Assembly: GCA_017395365.1 (NCBI GenBank)
Contig: JAFPUN010000015.1
Location: forward strand, 1-64,000
Length of the DNA stretch: 64,000 nucleotides
DNA from: Bacteroidales bacterium
Lineage (GTDB): Bacteria; Bacteroidota; Bacteroidia; Bacteroidales; F082
Reading direction: 5' to 3'
Part shown: piece after piece, positions 40,801 through 49,177 of the stretch
Numbering within the stretch: the stretch's first letter is position 1
Layout: every line of letters starts with the position of its first letter
Translations under genes and position numbers: made by a program
The notes under the pieces: model-generated
What the model saw: only the letters and a program-made list of their open reading frames with translations
Told to the model about the DNA's origin: nothing
Databases searched by the model: none

Positions 40801-41197
40801 TCTCGTTGTCCTTCCATGCCATGACGATGTTGTTCGGACCCATGCGGTCGCTGATGTCGTCGCGGCCCAAGGTAGGCGTATAGGTCAGGCGCGTGGGTGT
40901 GCCACACTCGGGATAAGGCATGACATAGACCTCCGTGTTGCCGTCATATTGAGCCGTAAAGGCCAGATGTTTGCCATCAGGCGAGAAACGCGCAAACATC
41001 TCATAGCCGTTGGCATCATTGGTGATTTTGTGGGCAATGCCGCCCTTGATGTCGACGGAATATAGGTCACCGCCATAGCTGAATACCACGTTGTTGCCGT
41101 GGATGGTCGGGAAGCGTAGCATTTTGGCTTCCTCTTGGGCAGTTAGACTATATGCGCCCAAAAGCAAAAAAGACAGAATTAAATGTTTGATTTTCAT
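37898..41197 (-). CDS. Tricorn-like protease (S41 family)
   Basis: A 1099-residue exported protein. A signal peptide (MKIKHLILSFLLLGAYSLTA) precedes TolB/WD-type beta-propeller repeats (about 25-540; ARFSPDGKHLAFTAQYDGNT, WSPDGKYIAYISDRTG) and a Lys/Pro/Glu-rich low-complexity insert (about 545-580; PKGKPEGKPEDKPEGKK). A catalytic-assist His/helical region (YNEAWRQMRDFFYAPNMHGV), a PDZ-like segment and the S41 core (LIIDDRGNGGGNVSPMIVER) follow, with the nucleophile region YSASDGDLFPYQFKK. Tricorn homologues trim oligopeptides. A -7 element lies upstream on the same strand (41239-41246). No partner gene is adjacent. Confidence 0.9.
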   Translation of the reverse strand: MKIKHLILSFLLLGAYSLTAQEEAKMLRFPTIHGNNVVFSYGGDLYSVDIKGGIAHKITNDANGYEMFARFSPDGKHLAFTAQYDGNTEVYVMPYPECGTPTRLTYTPTLGRDDISDRMGPNNIVMAWKDNENIVFRSRKESWDDFVGQLFLANINGGLAEQLPLPEGGWISYSPDGKQIAYNRVMREFRTWKYYRGGMADDVWTYDFKSKKIENITNNNAQDIFPMWVGNKVYFCSDRDRTMNLFCYDRGTKQTTKVTDYTYYDIKWPSLGDKDIVYENGGQLFRYNLADGKVYPIPVQMANDNKSTRTKYVDASNFINTSSISPDAKRVAFGARGDVWTVPVKSGITRNLTQSDNAHDRNVAWSPDGKYIAYISDRTGEDEIYIQAQDGKEEAIQLTKNSDTYKYNLLWSPDSKKILWDDKMNRINMVDVASKKVTEVASSRAGEMDDFCWSPDSRWIAYAMPSTFSVSQIHIYNVDSGKDETVTDSWYNSSSPAFDKSGKYLYFTSERDFRPTYGWLEWNHVYTDMSKIYLITLQKDTPSPFLTENDEVKVEGEKDEPKDSPKGKPEGKPEDKPEGKKDVKEVKIDFDGISNRVVVLPVNAGRYWNLTGVENGLYYVAAGRNGGGLGYFDAKSKKCTSIGGFGYQLTPDGSKMLMREGRGYKVVNAPKGPTPGGGKPGEGGKGDDVIDLSNMKKWVDLRTEWTQIYNEAWRQMRDFFYAPNMHGVDWPAMKEKYGKLLPYCADRNDVNYLIGELIGEINIGHAYVGEGDRVKPERIPMGMLGCRIHRDKSGYYQIDKILKGENWNEKTRSPLTEVGVNAKEGDFIIAIDGQSTKDLKDMYAALIGKADKAVLLTLNSKASESGASDVVVKPIADETGLYYYNWVQGNVEKVSKATNGQVGYIHIPDMGVEGLNEFAKYFYPQLDKKALIIDDRGNGGGNVSPMIVERLRRELSMYDVMRNGEPETKPTKMMLGPKVLLFNKYSASDGDLFPYQFKKHKIGTTIGMRSWGGVVGIRGSLPFIDGGSLTRPEFAPFDEKGNWVIEGYGVDPDIVIDNDPAREFEGVDDQLNKAIEVILEQMKNYPDIPEIPAWPDKTK

Positions 41198-41238
41198 AAA
41201 AGGAAGTGTTTGAATTTGTCTATAGTTTCAATTTTTGG

Positions 41239-41246
41239 CAAAGATA
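41239..41246 (-). promoter_or_regulatory. -7 element of the tricorn-like gene (TATCTTTG)
   Basis: The - strand reads TATCTTTG, 41 bases before the start. Confidence 0.6.
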
Positions 41247-41390
41247 ATGAGATTTTTCATAGGGACAAAAATCGTTTTGATTTTTTTATAAAATAATAAC
41301 ATTCAATAAAATACAGAAATACAAGTCAGAAAAAGCATGGACAAAACGAGACGCCAACCTATCAACCACTTGACATGTTCACAAATTGAT

Positions 41391-41398
41391 TAACTTTG
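41391..41398 (+). promoter_or_regulatory. -7 element of the LRR lipoprotein gene (TAACTTTG)
   Basis: TAACTTTG fits TAnnTTTG with a TTGACA 18 bases upstream (from 41370), a near-normal -33 spacing. It lies 72 bases before the ATG at 41471. Confidence 0.65.
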
Positions 41399-41470
41399 CC
41401 ATCAATTTATAGCAGATGTATATGGGAACATAGCAGCGAGACGCTAATACAAGAATTAAAACCTACTTTT

Positions 41471-42436
41471 ATGAAAAAGACGACAACCACAATTATCATG
41501 ATGATTTGCATCCTGATGGTATCTATTTCTGGATGCCGGAAAACAGAAGCCGACATTCTGGGAATCGTTTCCACCGAAAAGGTCGAAAACCTTTTTGGCA
41601 CTACCGTCAAGGTGCACTATTCCAACAGCACGAAGATGTATTTCCATTTGCTTTCTGACACGACTGCCGAGGTGGTCAATTCGCGCTGGTTTTATACCGA
41701 AGAAGGCGAAACGGCACCTTGGGTTTATCGCGGTGATGTCGTTGTCCCAGACCGTTTTGTCCACGGTGGCAAGATGTTCAAGGTGACTTGCATCGGGGAA
41801 GGCTGTTTTTGGGAAAGCACAGGTCCTGACGGAATCGTCAATCTGATTTCTTCTGTTGAATTGCCCAACACCATCGACACGATTCGCAAAAACGCTTTCT
41901 ATACTTGTAAAAACATGACTTCCATTACAATTCCCAATTCGGTGCGATATATCGGAGAGAATGCTTTCTGCGAGTCAGGCTTGACCTCCTTAACGCTTCC
42001 CGAGTCAGTAGAATATGTTGGTAAAGGCGCTTTTTGCAATACCGATTTGACCACATTTGAACTGCCCCAATCCTTCGAAAAGATTCCTGCTTCTATGTTT
42101 TGGGGATGTGTTGATATGACTTCGGTAAAACTGCACGACCGTCTTACTAATATCGGCGATTATGCCTTTAGTTGGACTGGGGTCAGTAGTTTCGAGATCC
42201 CTGCTTCTGTGAAAGAGTTAGGGATGGGGGTTTTGTATGATTCCCGTTCGCTGAAAACTTTGGTGTGCCTTCCTGTTGTGCCTCCCATGAAAGATCCCAA
42301 TAGCAATTATCCAGAGGATTACCTCATCATTTGCGATTCGCTCGAAACCGTATATGTCCCAATGCAAAGCGTTGAAGCGTATAAGGAATCCCCGCAATGG
42401 CGGCTGTACAAGGACATTATTGTCGGAATGCAATAA
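41471..42436 (+). CDS. BspA-like leucine-rich-repeat lipoprotein
   Basis: About 321 residues. A signal peptide with lipobox (ILMVSISGC near residue 21) tethers it to a membrane. The mature part has LRR_5 (BspA) repeats, for example IPNSVRYIGENAFCESGLTS, LPESVEYVGKGAFCNTDLTT and LHDRLTNIGDYAFSWTGVSS, about 23 residues each. The N-terminal domain has an ITTE-free beta pattern. BspA-type proteins bind host or matrix proteins in other Bacteroidota. The upstream ATG at 41396 gives no signal peptide and is not used. The next gene encodes a paralogue. Confidence 0.85.
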   Translation: MKKTTTTIIMMICILMVSISGCRKTEADILGIVSTEKVENLFGTTVKVHYSNSTKMYFHLLSDTTAEVVNSRWFYTEEGETAPWVYRGDVVVPDRFVHGGKMFKVTCIGEGCFWESTGPDGIVNLISSVELPNTIDTIRKNAFYTCKNMTSITIPNSVRYIGENAFCESGLTSLTLPESVEYVGKGAFCNTDLTTFELPQSFEKIPASMFWGCVDMTSVKLHDRLTNIGDYAFSWTGVSSFEIPASVKELGMGVLYDSRSLKTLVCLPVVPPMKDPNSNYPEDYLIICDSLETVYVPMQSVEAYKESPQWRLYKDIIVGMQ

Positions 42437-42458
42437 ACTTGGTTGAACTTGAATTTTG

Positions 42459-43187
42459 ATGAATATGAAAACAAATAATATATGGAAAGGCTTATTGGCC
42501 ATCGTTTTAGGTGTTGTCATGACTGCTTGCCAAAAAGATGACAACGAACCGATGAAAATCATTTCCACCCAAGAAGTGGTTCGCGAAGGCAAAGTGATTG
42601 TAGAAGCCAGTTATCAAAACGAACTGAAGAAGATGTATTTCATCCTCGTTTCGCCCAATACCGCTGTCGTTACCCGAGCGACGGACTTCAATCCCGAGTT
42701 GGTCAATCGGCAGTATTACGGGAAAGAAGTCATTCCGTCCGAGTTCACCCATCTTGGACAGAGCTATACAGTGGTTGGAATCAACGATGGGGCTTTCAAT
42801 GGATGCAACAAGTTGACTTCCGTAGTCATGCCCAATACGGTGACCACAATAGGCAGGTATGTATTCATGGAATGCACGGCCTTGAAGAACATCACTTTTT
42901 CAAACACCTTGGAGTCGATTGGCTACGAATCGTTTGTGCAATGCAGTCAAATCACTTCAATGGATTTTCCTGCTTCCCTTCAAGAGTTTTGGACTGATGT
43001 CTTCAAGGATTGTTCTTCTATGACTTCGATGACTTGTCGGGCAACGACTCCTCCCCATATCATTGGGTCGACATGGGAAATGAACAATCAGATTATCCAA
43101 GAAATCAAGGTGCCGCAAGCCAGTGTCGAGGCCTATAAGGCTGCACCAGTTTGGAGTATTTTTGCTGATAGAATAGTGGGGTACTAA
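42459..43187 (+). CDS. BspA-like leucine-rich-repeat lipoprotein, paralogue
   Basis: About 242 residues. Signal peptide with lipobox (LGVVMTAC), then the same N-terminal domain plan as the upstream paralogue (KVIVEASYQNELKKMYFILV here; VKVHYSNSTKMYFHLLSDTT there) and two to three LRR_5 repeats (MPNTVTTIGRYVFMECTALK, FSNTLESIGYESFVQCSQIT). Both end with a matching VEAYKxxxxWxxxxDxIVG motif. It follows its paralogue by 22 bases and is followed 37 bases later by a different LRR protein. The two probably arose by tandem duplication. Confidence 0.85.
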   Translation: MNMKTNNIWKGLLAIVLGVVMTACQKDDNEPMKIISTQEVVREGKVIVEASYQNELKKMYFILVSPNTAVVTRATDFNPELVNRQYYGKEVIPSEFTHLGQSYTVVGINDGAFNGCNKLTSVVMPNTVTTIGRYVFMECTALKNITFSNTLESIGYESFVQCSQITSMDFPASLQEFWTDVFKDCSSMTSMTCRATTPPHIIGSTWEMNNQIIQEIKVPQASVEAYKAAPVWSIFADRIVGY

Positions 43188-43224
43188 TATACTGAAAAAC
43201 AAAACACTACAAAAACGTTAAAAA

Positions 43225-43941
43225 ATGAAAAAGACCTCTCTCATCCTCCTTCTTGCTGCCTTTTTGCTCCTTGGCGGCAACGCCCAAGCACAGGGCAAGA
43301 AGAAAATCCGCATTACCTACCGCAGCGCCAAACGCCTGGTGGAGAAAATCAATGCCAATCCCAATGCCGAGACACTCTACCTCTTCCGCAATGGTCTCGA
43401 CTCGCTGCCCGAGGAAATCGGCCAACTCAAGCACCTCAAGAAATTGGTGGTCAGTTCCAACCGCCTCACATACATTCCACCCGTCATCGGCGAACTCACC
43501 GAACTGGAATACATCTCCTTCAAGCACAACGACATCAAGACATTGCCACCAGAGATAGGCCAACTCAAAAACCTGGAGCACCTGGAATTGGACTACAACG
43601 ACCTCGAGACATTGCCCGAAGCGTTGTGCGAATTGAAGAAACTGGAGCACCTCTCCGTCACGCACAACGCACTCCATCACCTACCCAATAACATCGGGCA
43701 ACTGGAATCGTTGGAGTTCCTATATATAGGCACTAACCTATTGCAGGAACTGCCTGTCAGTTTGGCCCAACTCACCGAGTTAGTGGAACTCAATGTGGCG
43801 GGCAGCGGTGGCATGCTGGTCATCCCTGACCTAAGCAATTGCCGTCGATTGGAGCGGCTTTATATCGATAGCACCACATTGATTGATGCATCCTTTAACC
43901 CACGCACTATTCCACACTTGGAAGTGTATATGGTTAGATGA
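43225..43941 (+). CDS. Secreted leucine-rich-repeat protein (LxxLxLxxNxL type)
   Basis: A 238-residue protein. Signal peptide (MKKTSLILLLAAFLLLGGNA) and seven to eight canonical LRRs of 23 residues: LPEEIGQLKHLKKLVVSSNR, IPPVIGELTELEYISFKHND, LPPEIGQLKNLEHLELDYND and similar. These are of the plant/bacterial intracellular type, unlike the LRR_5 of the two genes upstream. An N-terminal basic region (KKKIRITYRSAKRLVEKINA) precedes the repeats. The role is probably protein binding in the envelope. The terminator-promoter hairpin behind it separates it from folP. Confidence 0.85.
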   Translation: MKKTSLILLLAAFLLLGGNAQAQGKKKIRITYRSAKRLVEKINANPNAETLYLFRNGLDSLPEEIGQLKHLKKLVVSSNRLTYIPPVIGELTELEYISFKHNDIKTLPPEIGQLKNLEHLELDYNDLETLPEALCELKKLEHLSVTHNALHHLPNNIGQLESLEFLYIGTNLLQELPVSLAQLTELVELNVAGSGGMLVIPDLSNCRRLERLYIDSTTLIDASFNPRTIPHLEVYMVR

Positions 43942-43946
43942 AATGT

Positions 43947-43975
43947 AGGTAGTGTCAGGAAAAACACTACCTTTG
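43947..43975 (+). promoter_or_regulatory. Hairpin overlapping the folP -7 element
   Basis: AGGTAGTGT (43947-43955) pairs with ACACTACCT (43964-43972). The -7 element TACCTTTG (43968-43975) begins inside the second arm. The hairpin may end the LRR transcript while the DNA serves as the folP promoter. Confidence 0.6.
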
Positions 43976-43989
43976 CAGAAAAAACCAAG

Positions 43990-44838
43990 ATGTTTCAACT
44001 GAAAACCCAGAATAAAAGCATCGTCTTCGACCGTCCCGCCCTCATGGGCATCCTCAATGTAACCCCCGACTCGTTCTCCGATGGCGGACGTTACAACGAG
44101 ATGGACCATGCCTTGCAACACTGCGAGCAGATGCTTTCAGAGGGTGCCGACATCATCGACATCGGAGGTTGCTCCACCCGACCTAACAATGCCATCGCCA
44201 CCGAAAACGAGGAGATGGAACGCGTCATCCCCATTTTGAAAGCCGTCAGAAAACATTTCCCCGAGGCATTGGTGTCCATCGACACTTTCCGTAAAAACGT
44301 TGCCGAAGCCTGTGTCGCCGAAGGTGCCGACATCATCAACGACATCTCGGGCGGACTATTCGACACGGAGATGCTGCCTTACATCGGGCAGAACCACCTA
44401 CCTTATATATTAATGCACTGCGTCGGCACGCCCGAGACCATGCACCAATATGCCTTGGATGGCGACATCCACCAAACCGTGCGTGACTTCTTTGCGCAGC
44501 AATGCCAAGTATTGGAGGCCTATGGCGAACAGCAAATCATCCTTGACCCTGGCATCGGATTCGGCAAGAGTCTTGAAGCCAATTACCAGTTGCTCAACGA
44601 TTTGAATCGTTATCGCTACAACAGCCTTCCCATACTCATAGGCATTTCTAGAAAGTCTTTAATAAACAAGGTGTTGGGCACGACGCCACAGGACGCCGAA
44701 AACGGCACGACGGTCTTGAACACCATCGCCTTGCTCAAAGGCGCCGACCTCTTGCGTGTCCATAATGTGAAAAATGCACGCGAGGCCATCGAATTGGCAG
44801 GGACTTTTTGTAATTTTGCAGCAAAATTAGAATCATGA
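43990..44838 (+). CDS. folP: Dihydropteroate synthase
   Basis: A 282-residue TIM-barrel enzyme that joins p-aminobenzoate to dihydropterin pyrophosphate in folate synthesis; target of sulfonamides. MGILNVTPDSFSDGGRYNEM, EGADIIDIGGCSTRPNNA, SIDTFRKNVAEACVAEGADI and IILDPGIGFGKSLEANYQLL carry the pterin and pyrophosphate sites. Its end overlaps the start of cdaA by 4 bp (ATGA), a conserved arrangement in Bacteroidota. Confidence 0.97.
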   Translation: MFQLKTQNKSIVFDRPALMGILNVTPDSFSDGGRYNEMDHALQHCEQMLSEGADIIDIGGCSTRPNNAIATENEEMERVIPILKAVRKHFPEALVSIDTFRKNVAEACVAEGADIINDISGGLFDTEMLPYIGQNHLPYILMHCVGTPETMHQYALDGDIHQTVRDFFAQQCQVLEAYGEQQIILDPGIGFGKSLEANYQLLNDLNRYRYNSLPILIGISRKSLINKVLGTTPQDAENGTTVLNTIALLKGADLLRVHNVKNAREAIELAGTFCNFAAKLES

Positions 44839-45608
44839 TTGACCTCTTCATACAAGTCCGCGTTTTCGACATCATCGACATCATCCTTGTCGCTGCGTTG
44901 TTCTACGGCCTCTTCCGCCTGCTGAAAGGCACCTCGGCCATGAGCATCTTCATCGGTATTGTGGCTATCTTCGTCATCTGGCAGTTGGTGAAGGCCTTGC
45001 AGATGGAGATGTTGACCGCCATATTAGGCGCCTTCGTCAGCGTGGGCTTCATCGCGCTCATCATCATTTTCCAGCCCGAGATACGACGGTTTTTGTTCAC
45101 TATTGGCGCGCAAGCCCAAGAGGGCAAACTAGCCCGAAAATTCAAGTTTTTGAAGGTAAGGAGCAACATCGACTTGGACGTCGATTCGCTCACCAAGGCT
45201 TGCCTCAACATGTCGGGAATCAAGCAAGGCGCACTCATCCTGCTGACGCGCAAGAACAACTTGGACGACATCGTCTCGACTGGTGTTACCATCAATGCCG
45301 ACATCAGCCACTCCTTGATCGAGAACATCTTCTTCAAGAACAGCCCATTGCACGACGGCGCCATGGTCATCCGCCACAACCGCATCACGGCCGCGCGTTG
45401 CATCCTGCCCGTCACGCAAAAGACCAACATCCCAGGACATTATGGCCTTCGTCACCGTGCCGCCATCGGCGTGACAGAAGACAACGACTGCATCGCCTTG
45501 GTTGTCTCGGAAGAGACGGGCAACATCAGCATGGTGACCAACGGCGAGATTCAGACCATCAAGCCATCGGAATTGAAAGAAATGATTGAGAAGGAACTGA
45601 AGGGGTAA
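44835..45608 (+). CDS. cdaA: Diadenylate cyclase CdaA
   Basis: A 257-residue membrane protein that makes cyclic di-AMP from two ATP. Three N-terminal helices (about residues 10-30, 35-50, 58-75) are followed by the DAC domain with LHDGAMVIRHNRITAARCIL and the RHRAAIG motif (DGA and RHR catalytic residues). Length is normal. Its start overlaps folP by 4 bp, so the two genes are translated together. Confidence 0.95.
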   Translation: MIDLFIQVRVFDIIDIILVAALFYGLFRLLKGTSAMSIFIGIVAIFVIWQLVKALQMEMLTAILGAFVSVGFIALIIIFQPEIRRFLFTIGAQAQEGKLARKFKFLKVRSNIDLDVDSLTKACLNMSGIKQGALILLTRKNNLDDIVSTGVTINADISHSLIENIFFKNSPLHDGAMVIRHNRITAARCILPVTQKTNIPGHYGLRHRAAIGVTEDNDCIALVVSEETGNISMVTNGEIQTIKPSELKEMIEKELKG

Positions 45609-45626
45609 CTAAGAAAGAAGGCTTAC

Positions 45627-46409
45627 TCACTCCTTGATTTCCACAAACCCATCCCCGTCCTCTGCATAGCGCAGCTGTTTCTTATACGGGTCGTAGCGCA
45701 GCGGGAAACGGTTCCAGTAATCCATGTTCTGCTTCTTCAATTCGGCGTCGACATAACCATTCATCATGTAGTCATAGGTGTAGCCCGCATAAAGCTTACC
45801 CAGATACACGGCATAGTTATAGACGTCCTTAAGCTCAAGCGTGTCAATGGTGTAGTTGTAGTCGATCTTGTTCTCCCAGAAGGAATAATCGGTCGTCGAG
45901 TTGAAGCCGTCAATCAAGTTATGCTCACAGAACTGGACGGGATGCCAAGTCCCGTCGTTGATCTCGAACCACGAGGCCACATTGACGGTATTGAGCGGGT
46001 GCTTGTAGCTGTATTCGTCAGTATCGCTGAAGAGATAGTCTTCATACTCCGTGATGCGTCCCGACACCTCCATCCGCGAAAGCATCACCAGCCAATGCAC
46101 CGAGTCGACCGGCACATTGTCGATGTCTTCAGGGACATAGACGGTCACGCCATAGTCCTGCATGGCATCGGCATAGGCGTTATAAGCGAGATCCAGGAAT
46201 AAGTCCTGACTGAAGCCGTTCAACACCTCGGTTTGCCTGCCGTATTGGGTGTTAAATTCCACCTTCACCTCGGCCTGCTCCGGAAAATAGACGGCGGCTT
46301 GAATGCCTGTACGCTCCGCGACGTACGCCTTGGCCAATTTCAGGTCGGTACGACAACTTGACATGGCCAAAATGCACAATAATCCTATGAAATATTTCAG
46401 TTTCTTCAT
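45627..46409 (-). CDS. Unknown lipoprotein, 260 aa
   Basis: MKKLKYFIGLLCILAMSSC is a signal peptide with lipobox, cleaved before the Cys near residue 19. The mature part is acidic, beta-rich with several Tyr-rich turns (DEYSYKHPLNTVNVASWFEI; YAVYLGKLYAGYTYDYMMNG). No named family recognised, though it looks conserved next to parC. Its start overlaps the parC stop by 4 bp on the same strand. Confidence 0.7.
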   Translation of the reverse strand: MKKLKYFIGLLCILAMSSCRTDLKLAKAYVAERTGIQAAVYFPEQAEVKVEFNTQYGRQTEVLNGFSQDLFLDLAYNAYADAMQDYGVTVYVPEDIDNVPVDSVHWLVMLSRMEVSGRITEYEDYLFSDTDEYSYKHPLNTVNVASWFEINDGTWHPVQFCEHNLIDGFNSTTDYSFWENKIDYNYTIDTLELKDVYNYAVYLGKLYAGYTYDYMMNGYVDAELKKQNMDYWNRFPLRYDPYKKQLRYAEDGDGFVEIKE

Positions 46410-49144
46410 TGCATATCATCTCCAAACAAATCCATTTGCACGCCGTCGCCCTTGGGTTCCACAATCTCCAGCGGCACGTCGGCTGGATTGACGGTTATCT
46501 TTTCCGTTACTTCTTCTTCTTCATTAGGTTCGCCCTTGTCATCAGGTTCCTCGGGCTCATCTTCAGACGGCTCGGGCTGATAAGGCTCCAAGAACTGCCA
46601 TTCGTCAATCTCACGCGTCGACAGGCGTTTGCCCTTCGCCTTGTAACTCTTGATACCGATGAATTCCTCCACGTTGATTTCGTCGTCGGGGAAGCTGTTG
46701 CCTGCATCGCTCACCTTGTAGCTCAACCGCAAGCGAGGCAGTTCGTCGGAACTCATGCCCAAGTACTTGGCATCAGGATGCTCGCCGATGAAGGAAGCGC
46801 GTGTGTTCAACTTGGTCTCGGCCTCGATGCTGAAACGTTTCAGGTAGTGCTTCTGCGTCTCGCCTTCGATGTAGATGACGGAGAAGACTTCATCGGGATC
46901 GAACTTGCGGATGTCCACCATGTCGTCATCGAAGTGGGTGTTGAGGTCGAAACCCGAAATCTTGAACTCGCCATTGGAGAAGATTTGAAGAATTCGGTCC
47001 TCGCCCTCGAAGGCACCAAGGTACTGCCCTCGTTTGTCGGCGTTGAGGCGACGAACGGTGTCGTCGTACCAGATGTCGCGGGCGTTGAGGGTCGACACGC
47101 CTTCCCCACTCTTCTTGATCTCCTTGACCTCGTATTTCGTGAGCAGGTTGCCGCGCACGCCACGACCTTTCACGGCCAGACCAGCGAAGTCATAGTCGAC
47201 GGTCTTCTGCTTCTTGTTGAACAACAAAAGCGTCACCTTGATGACTTCTGCCTCGCCGTTGGGATTCGACGAGAAATAGCGCACCTTCGAGCCAGGCTTG
47301 CCCTGCGTGACATCGTATTCCTTGTCGCGGGTGACGCCCATCACAGCGAAACGTTTCACATAGTGCGGTGCTCCGTTCTTGCCATCGCGATACACCACAT
47401 TATAGGTCGTACGGTCGTCGTTCTTGTGGAACACATCGACATGGATGATCTTCTGCCCCACAAAGAGTTTCGGCTGGAGCTTCGTCACCATGTACTTGCC
47501 ATCCTCATGGAAGACGATGATGTCGTCCATGTCGGAGCAGTCGCACACATAGGCATAAGCTTCCTTGTTCTTTTCGCGTTTCAGGCCTTCGCCTGTGCAC
47601 ACGAAACCTTCCTCCTTGTTGACATAGAGTTTCTCATTATTGGCAGCCACAGCCACGGCCGAGATGTTATCGAAGTTACGAATCTCCGTCTTGCGTTCGC
47701 GGCCTTCGCCATATTTCTCTTTAATATGCAAGAAATAGTCGATGGTAAAGTCGACGATATGGTCGAGGTTATAGCGGGCCTCCTCCATGCGTTGTTCGAG
47801 GTCGGCCAGTTGCTCGTCGGCTTTCTTGATGTCGAATCTCGAAATCTTGCGGACGGGTTTCTCACACAACTTCTCCACATCCTCTCGCGTCACTTCGCGC
47901 CTCAACAACTTGCGATACTTGTCGAAACGGCGTTCAATGCCCGTGTAGAGTTCGTCCCAATCGGCATATTCCTTGTTTTCCAATTCTTTATAGATACCCT
48001 TTTCGAAGAATATCTTCTCCAACGACACCCAGTGCCAACTGTTTTCCAACTCATCGATTAAGATCCGTAACTCAAGGCTGAGGAGCTCCATGGTGCGGTC
48101 AGTGCTGTGTTTGAGAATCTCGCTGACGCCCATGAAGGCCGGATGCTTGTTGACGATGACGCAGGCATTGGGAGAAATCGACACCTCGCAATCGGTGAAG
48201 GCATAGAGGGCGTCGATGGTTTGGTCGGGCGACACACCGGGATTGAGGTAGATGACAATCTCGCACTGCTCGGCGGTGTTGTCGTCGATCTTCTTGATCT
48301 TGATCTTACCCTTGTCGTTGCACTTCACGATGCTCTCGATGACGCTGCCCGTGGTGGTGCCGTAGGGTATCTCGCTGATGACAAGCGTTTTCTTATCCTG
48401 TTGACTGATTCTCGCACGAATGCGCACCTTGCCGCCACGCAGACCGTCGTTGTAGTTGGTCACATCCATCAGGCCTCCCGTCGGAAAGTCGGGATAGAGG
48501 GTGAAAGGCTCATCGCGCAGATAGGCGATGGAGGCGTCAATCAGTTCGTTAAAGTTATGGGGCAGGAACTTGGACGCCAAGCCTACGGCGATGCCTTCGG
48601 TGCCTTGTGCCAGCAACAATGGGAACTTGACCGGCAACGACACGGGCTCAGCGTTACGGTTGTCGTAGGAACGGGTCCAATCGGTGGTCTTATGGTTGAA
48701 GACGACCTCCTTGGCAAACTTCGAGAGGCGCGCCTCGATATAACGAGGTGCTGCGGCATCGTCACCCGTGAGGATGTTGCCGAAGTTACCCTGTGTGTCC
48801 ATCAGCAGGTCCTTCTGTGCCAGTTGCACAAGGGCGTCGCCGATGGACGCATCGCCATGAGGGTGGTATTTCATCGTGTTACCCACGATGTTGGCCACCT
48901 TGTTGAAACGGCCGTCATCCAATTCGTCCATCGAATGCAGGATGCGGCGTTGCACAGGCTTCAGACCGTCCTCGATAGCGGGCACGGCGCGTTCCAAGAT
49001 GACATAAGAGGCATAGTCGAGAAACCAGTTCTCGAACATGCCCTTAAGGGGTATCACATGATAATCGTCTTCGTGAGCCTGGGCGTCTTCCACGCCTTCC
49101 AAAGTCTCATCAAGCGGTTGTTCCTCTTCCCTTTCGTTATCCAT
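46406..49144 (-). CDS. parC: DNA topoisomerase IV subunit A
   Basis: A 912-residue subunit that makes the transient double-strand break. The winged-helix breakage domain includes YHPHGDASIGDALV, LLMDTQGNFGNIL and the catalytic Tyr in AAAPRYIEARLS. A C-terminal gyrase-like beta-propeller has degenerate repeats (for example GVRGNLLTKYEVKEIKKSGE). The tail is strongly acidic. The absence of a GyrA-box and its order next to dnaN favour ParC over GyrA, although the propeller is unusual. It is transcribed leftward with the lipoprotein gene downstream. Confidence 0.9.
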   Translation of the reverse strand: MDNEREEEQPLDETLEGVEDAQAHEDDYHVIPLKGMFENWFLDYASYVILERAVPAIEDGLKPVQRRILHSMDELDDGRFNKVANIVGNTMKYHPHGDASIGDALVQLAQKDLLMDTQGNFGNILTGDDAAAPRYIEARLSKFAKEVVFNHKTTDWTRSYDNRNAEPVSLPVKFPLLLAQGTEGIAVGLASKFLPHNFNELIDASIAYLRDEPFTLYPDFPTGGLMDVTNYNDGLRGGKVRIRARISQQDKKTLVISEIPYGTTTGSVIESIVKCNDKGKIKIKKIDDNTAEQCEIVIYLNPGVSPDQTIDALYAFTDCEVSISPNACVIVNKHPAFMGVSEILKHSTDRTMELLSLELRILIDELENSWHWVSLEKIFFEKGIYKELENKEYADWDELYTGIERRFDKYRKLLRREVTREDVEKLCEKPVRKISRFDIKKADEQLADLEQRMEEARYNLDHIVDFTIDYFLHIKEKYGEGRERKTEIRNFDNISAVAVAANNEKLYVNKEEGFVCTGEGLKREKNKEAYAYVCDCSDMDDIIVFHEDGKYMVTKLQPKLFVGQKIIHVDVFHKNDDRTTYNVVYRDGKNGAPHYVKRFAVMGVTRDKEYDVTQGKPGSKVRYFSSNPNGEAEVIKVTLLLFNKKQKTVDYDFAGLAVKGRGVRGNLLTKYEVKEIKKSGEGVSTLNARDIWYDDTVRRLNADKRGQYLGAFEGEDRILQIFSNGEFKISGFDLNTHFDDDMVDIRKFDPDEVFSVIYIEGETQKHYLKRFSIEAETKLNTRASFIGEHPDAKYLGMSSDELPRLRLSYKVSDAGNSFPDDEINVEEFIGIKSYKAKGKRLSTREIDEWQFLEPYQPEPSEDEPEEPDDKGEPNEEEEVTEKITVNPADVPLEIVEPKGDGVQMDLFGDDMQ

Positions 49145-49177
49145 CAGTCTTCGCTATCTTCTCTCGTCAAATAAACT

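Noticed and set aside
46409-48061. A 550-codon open frame antisense to parC
   Set aside because: A shadow of parC with no family motif.
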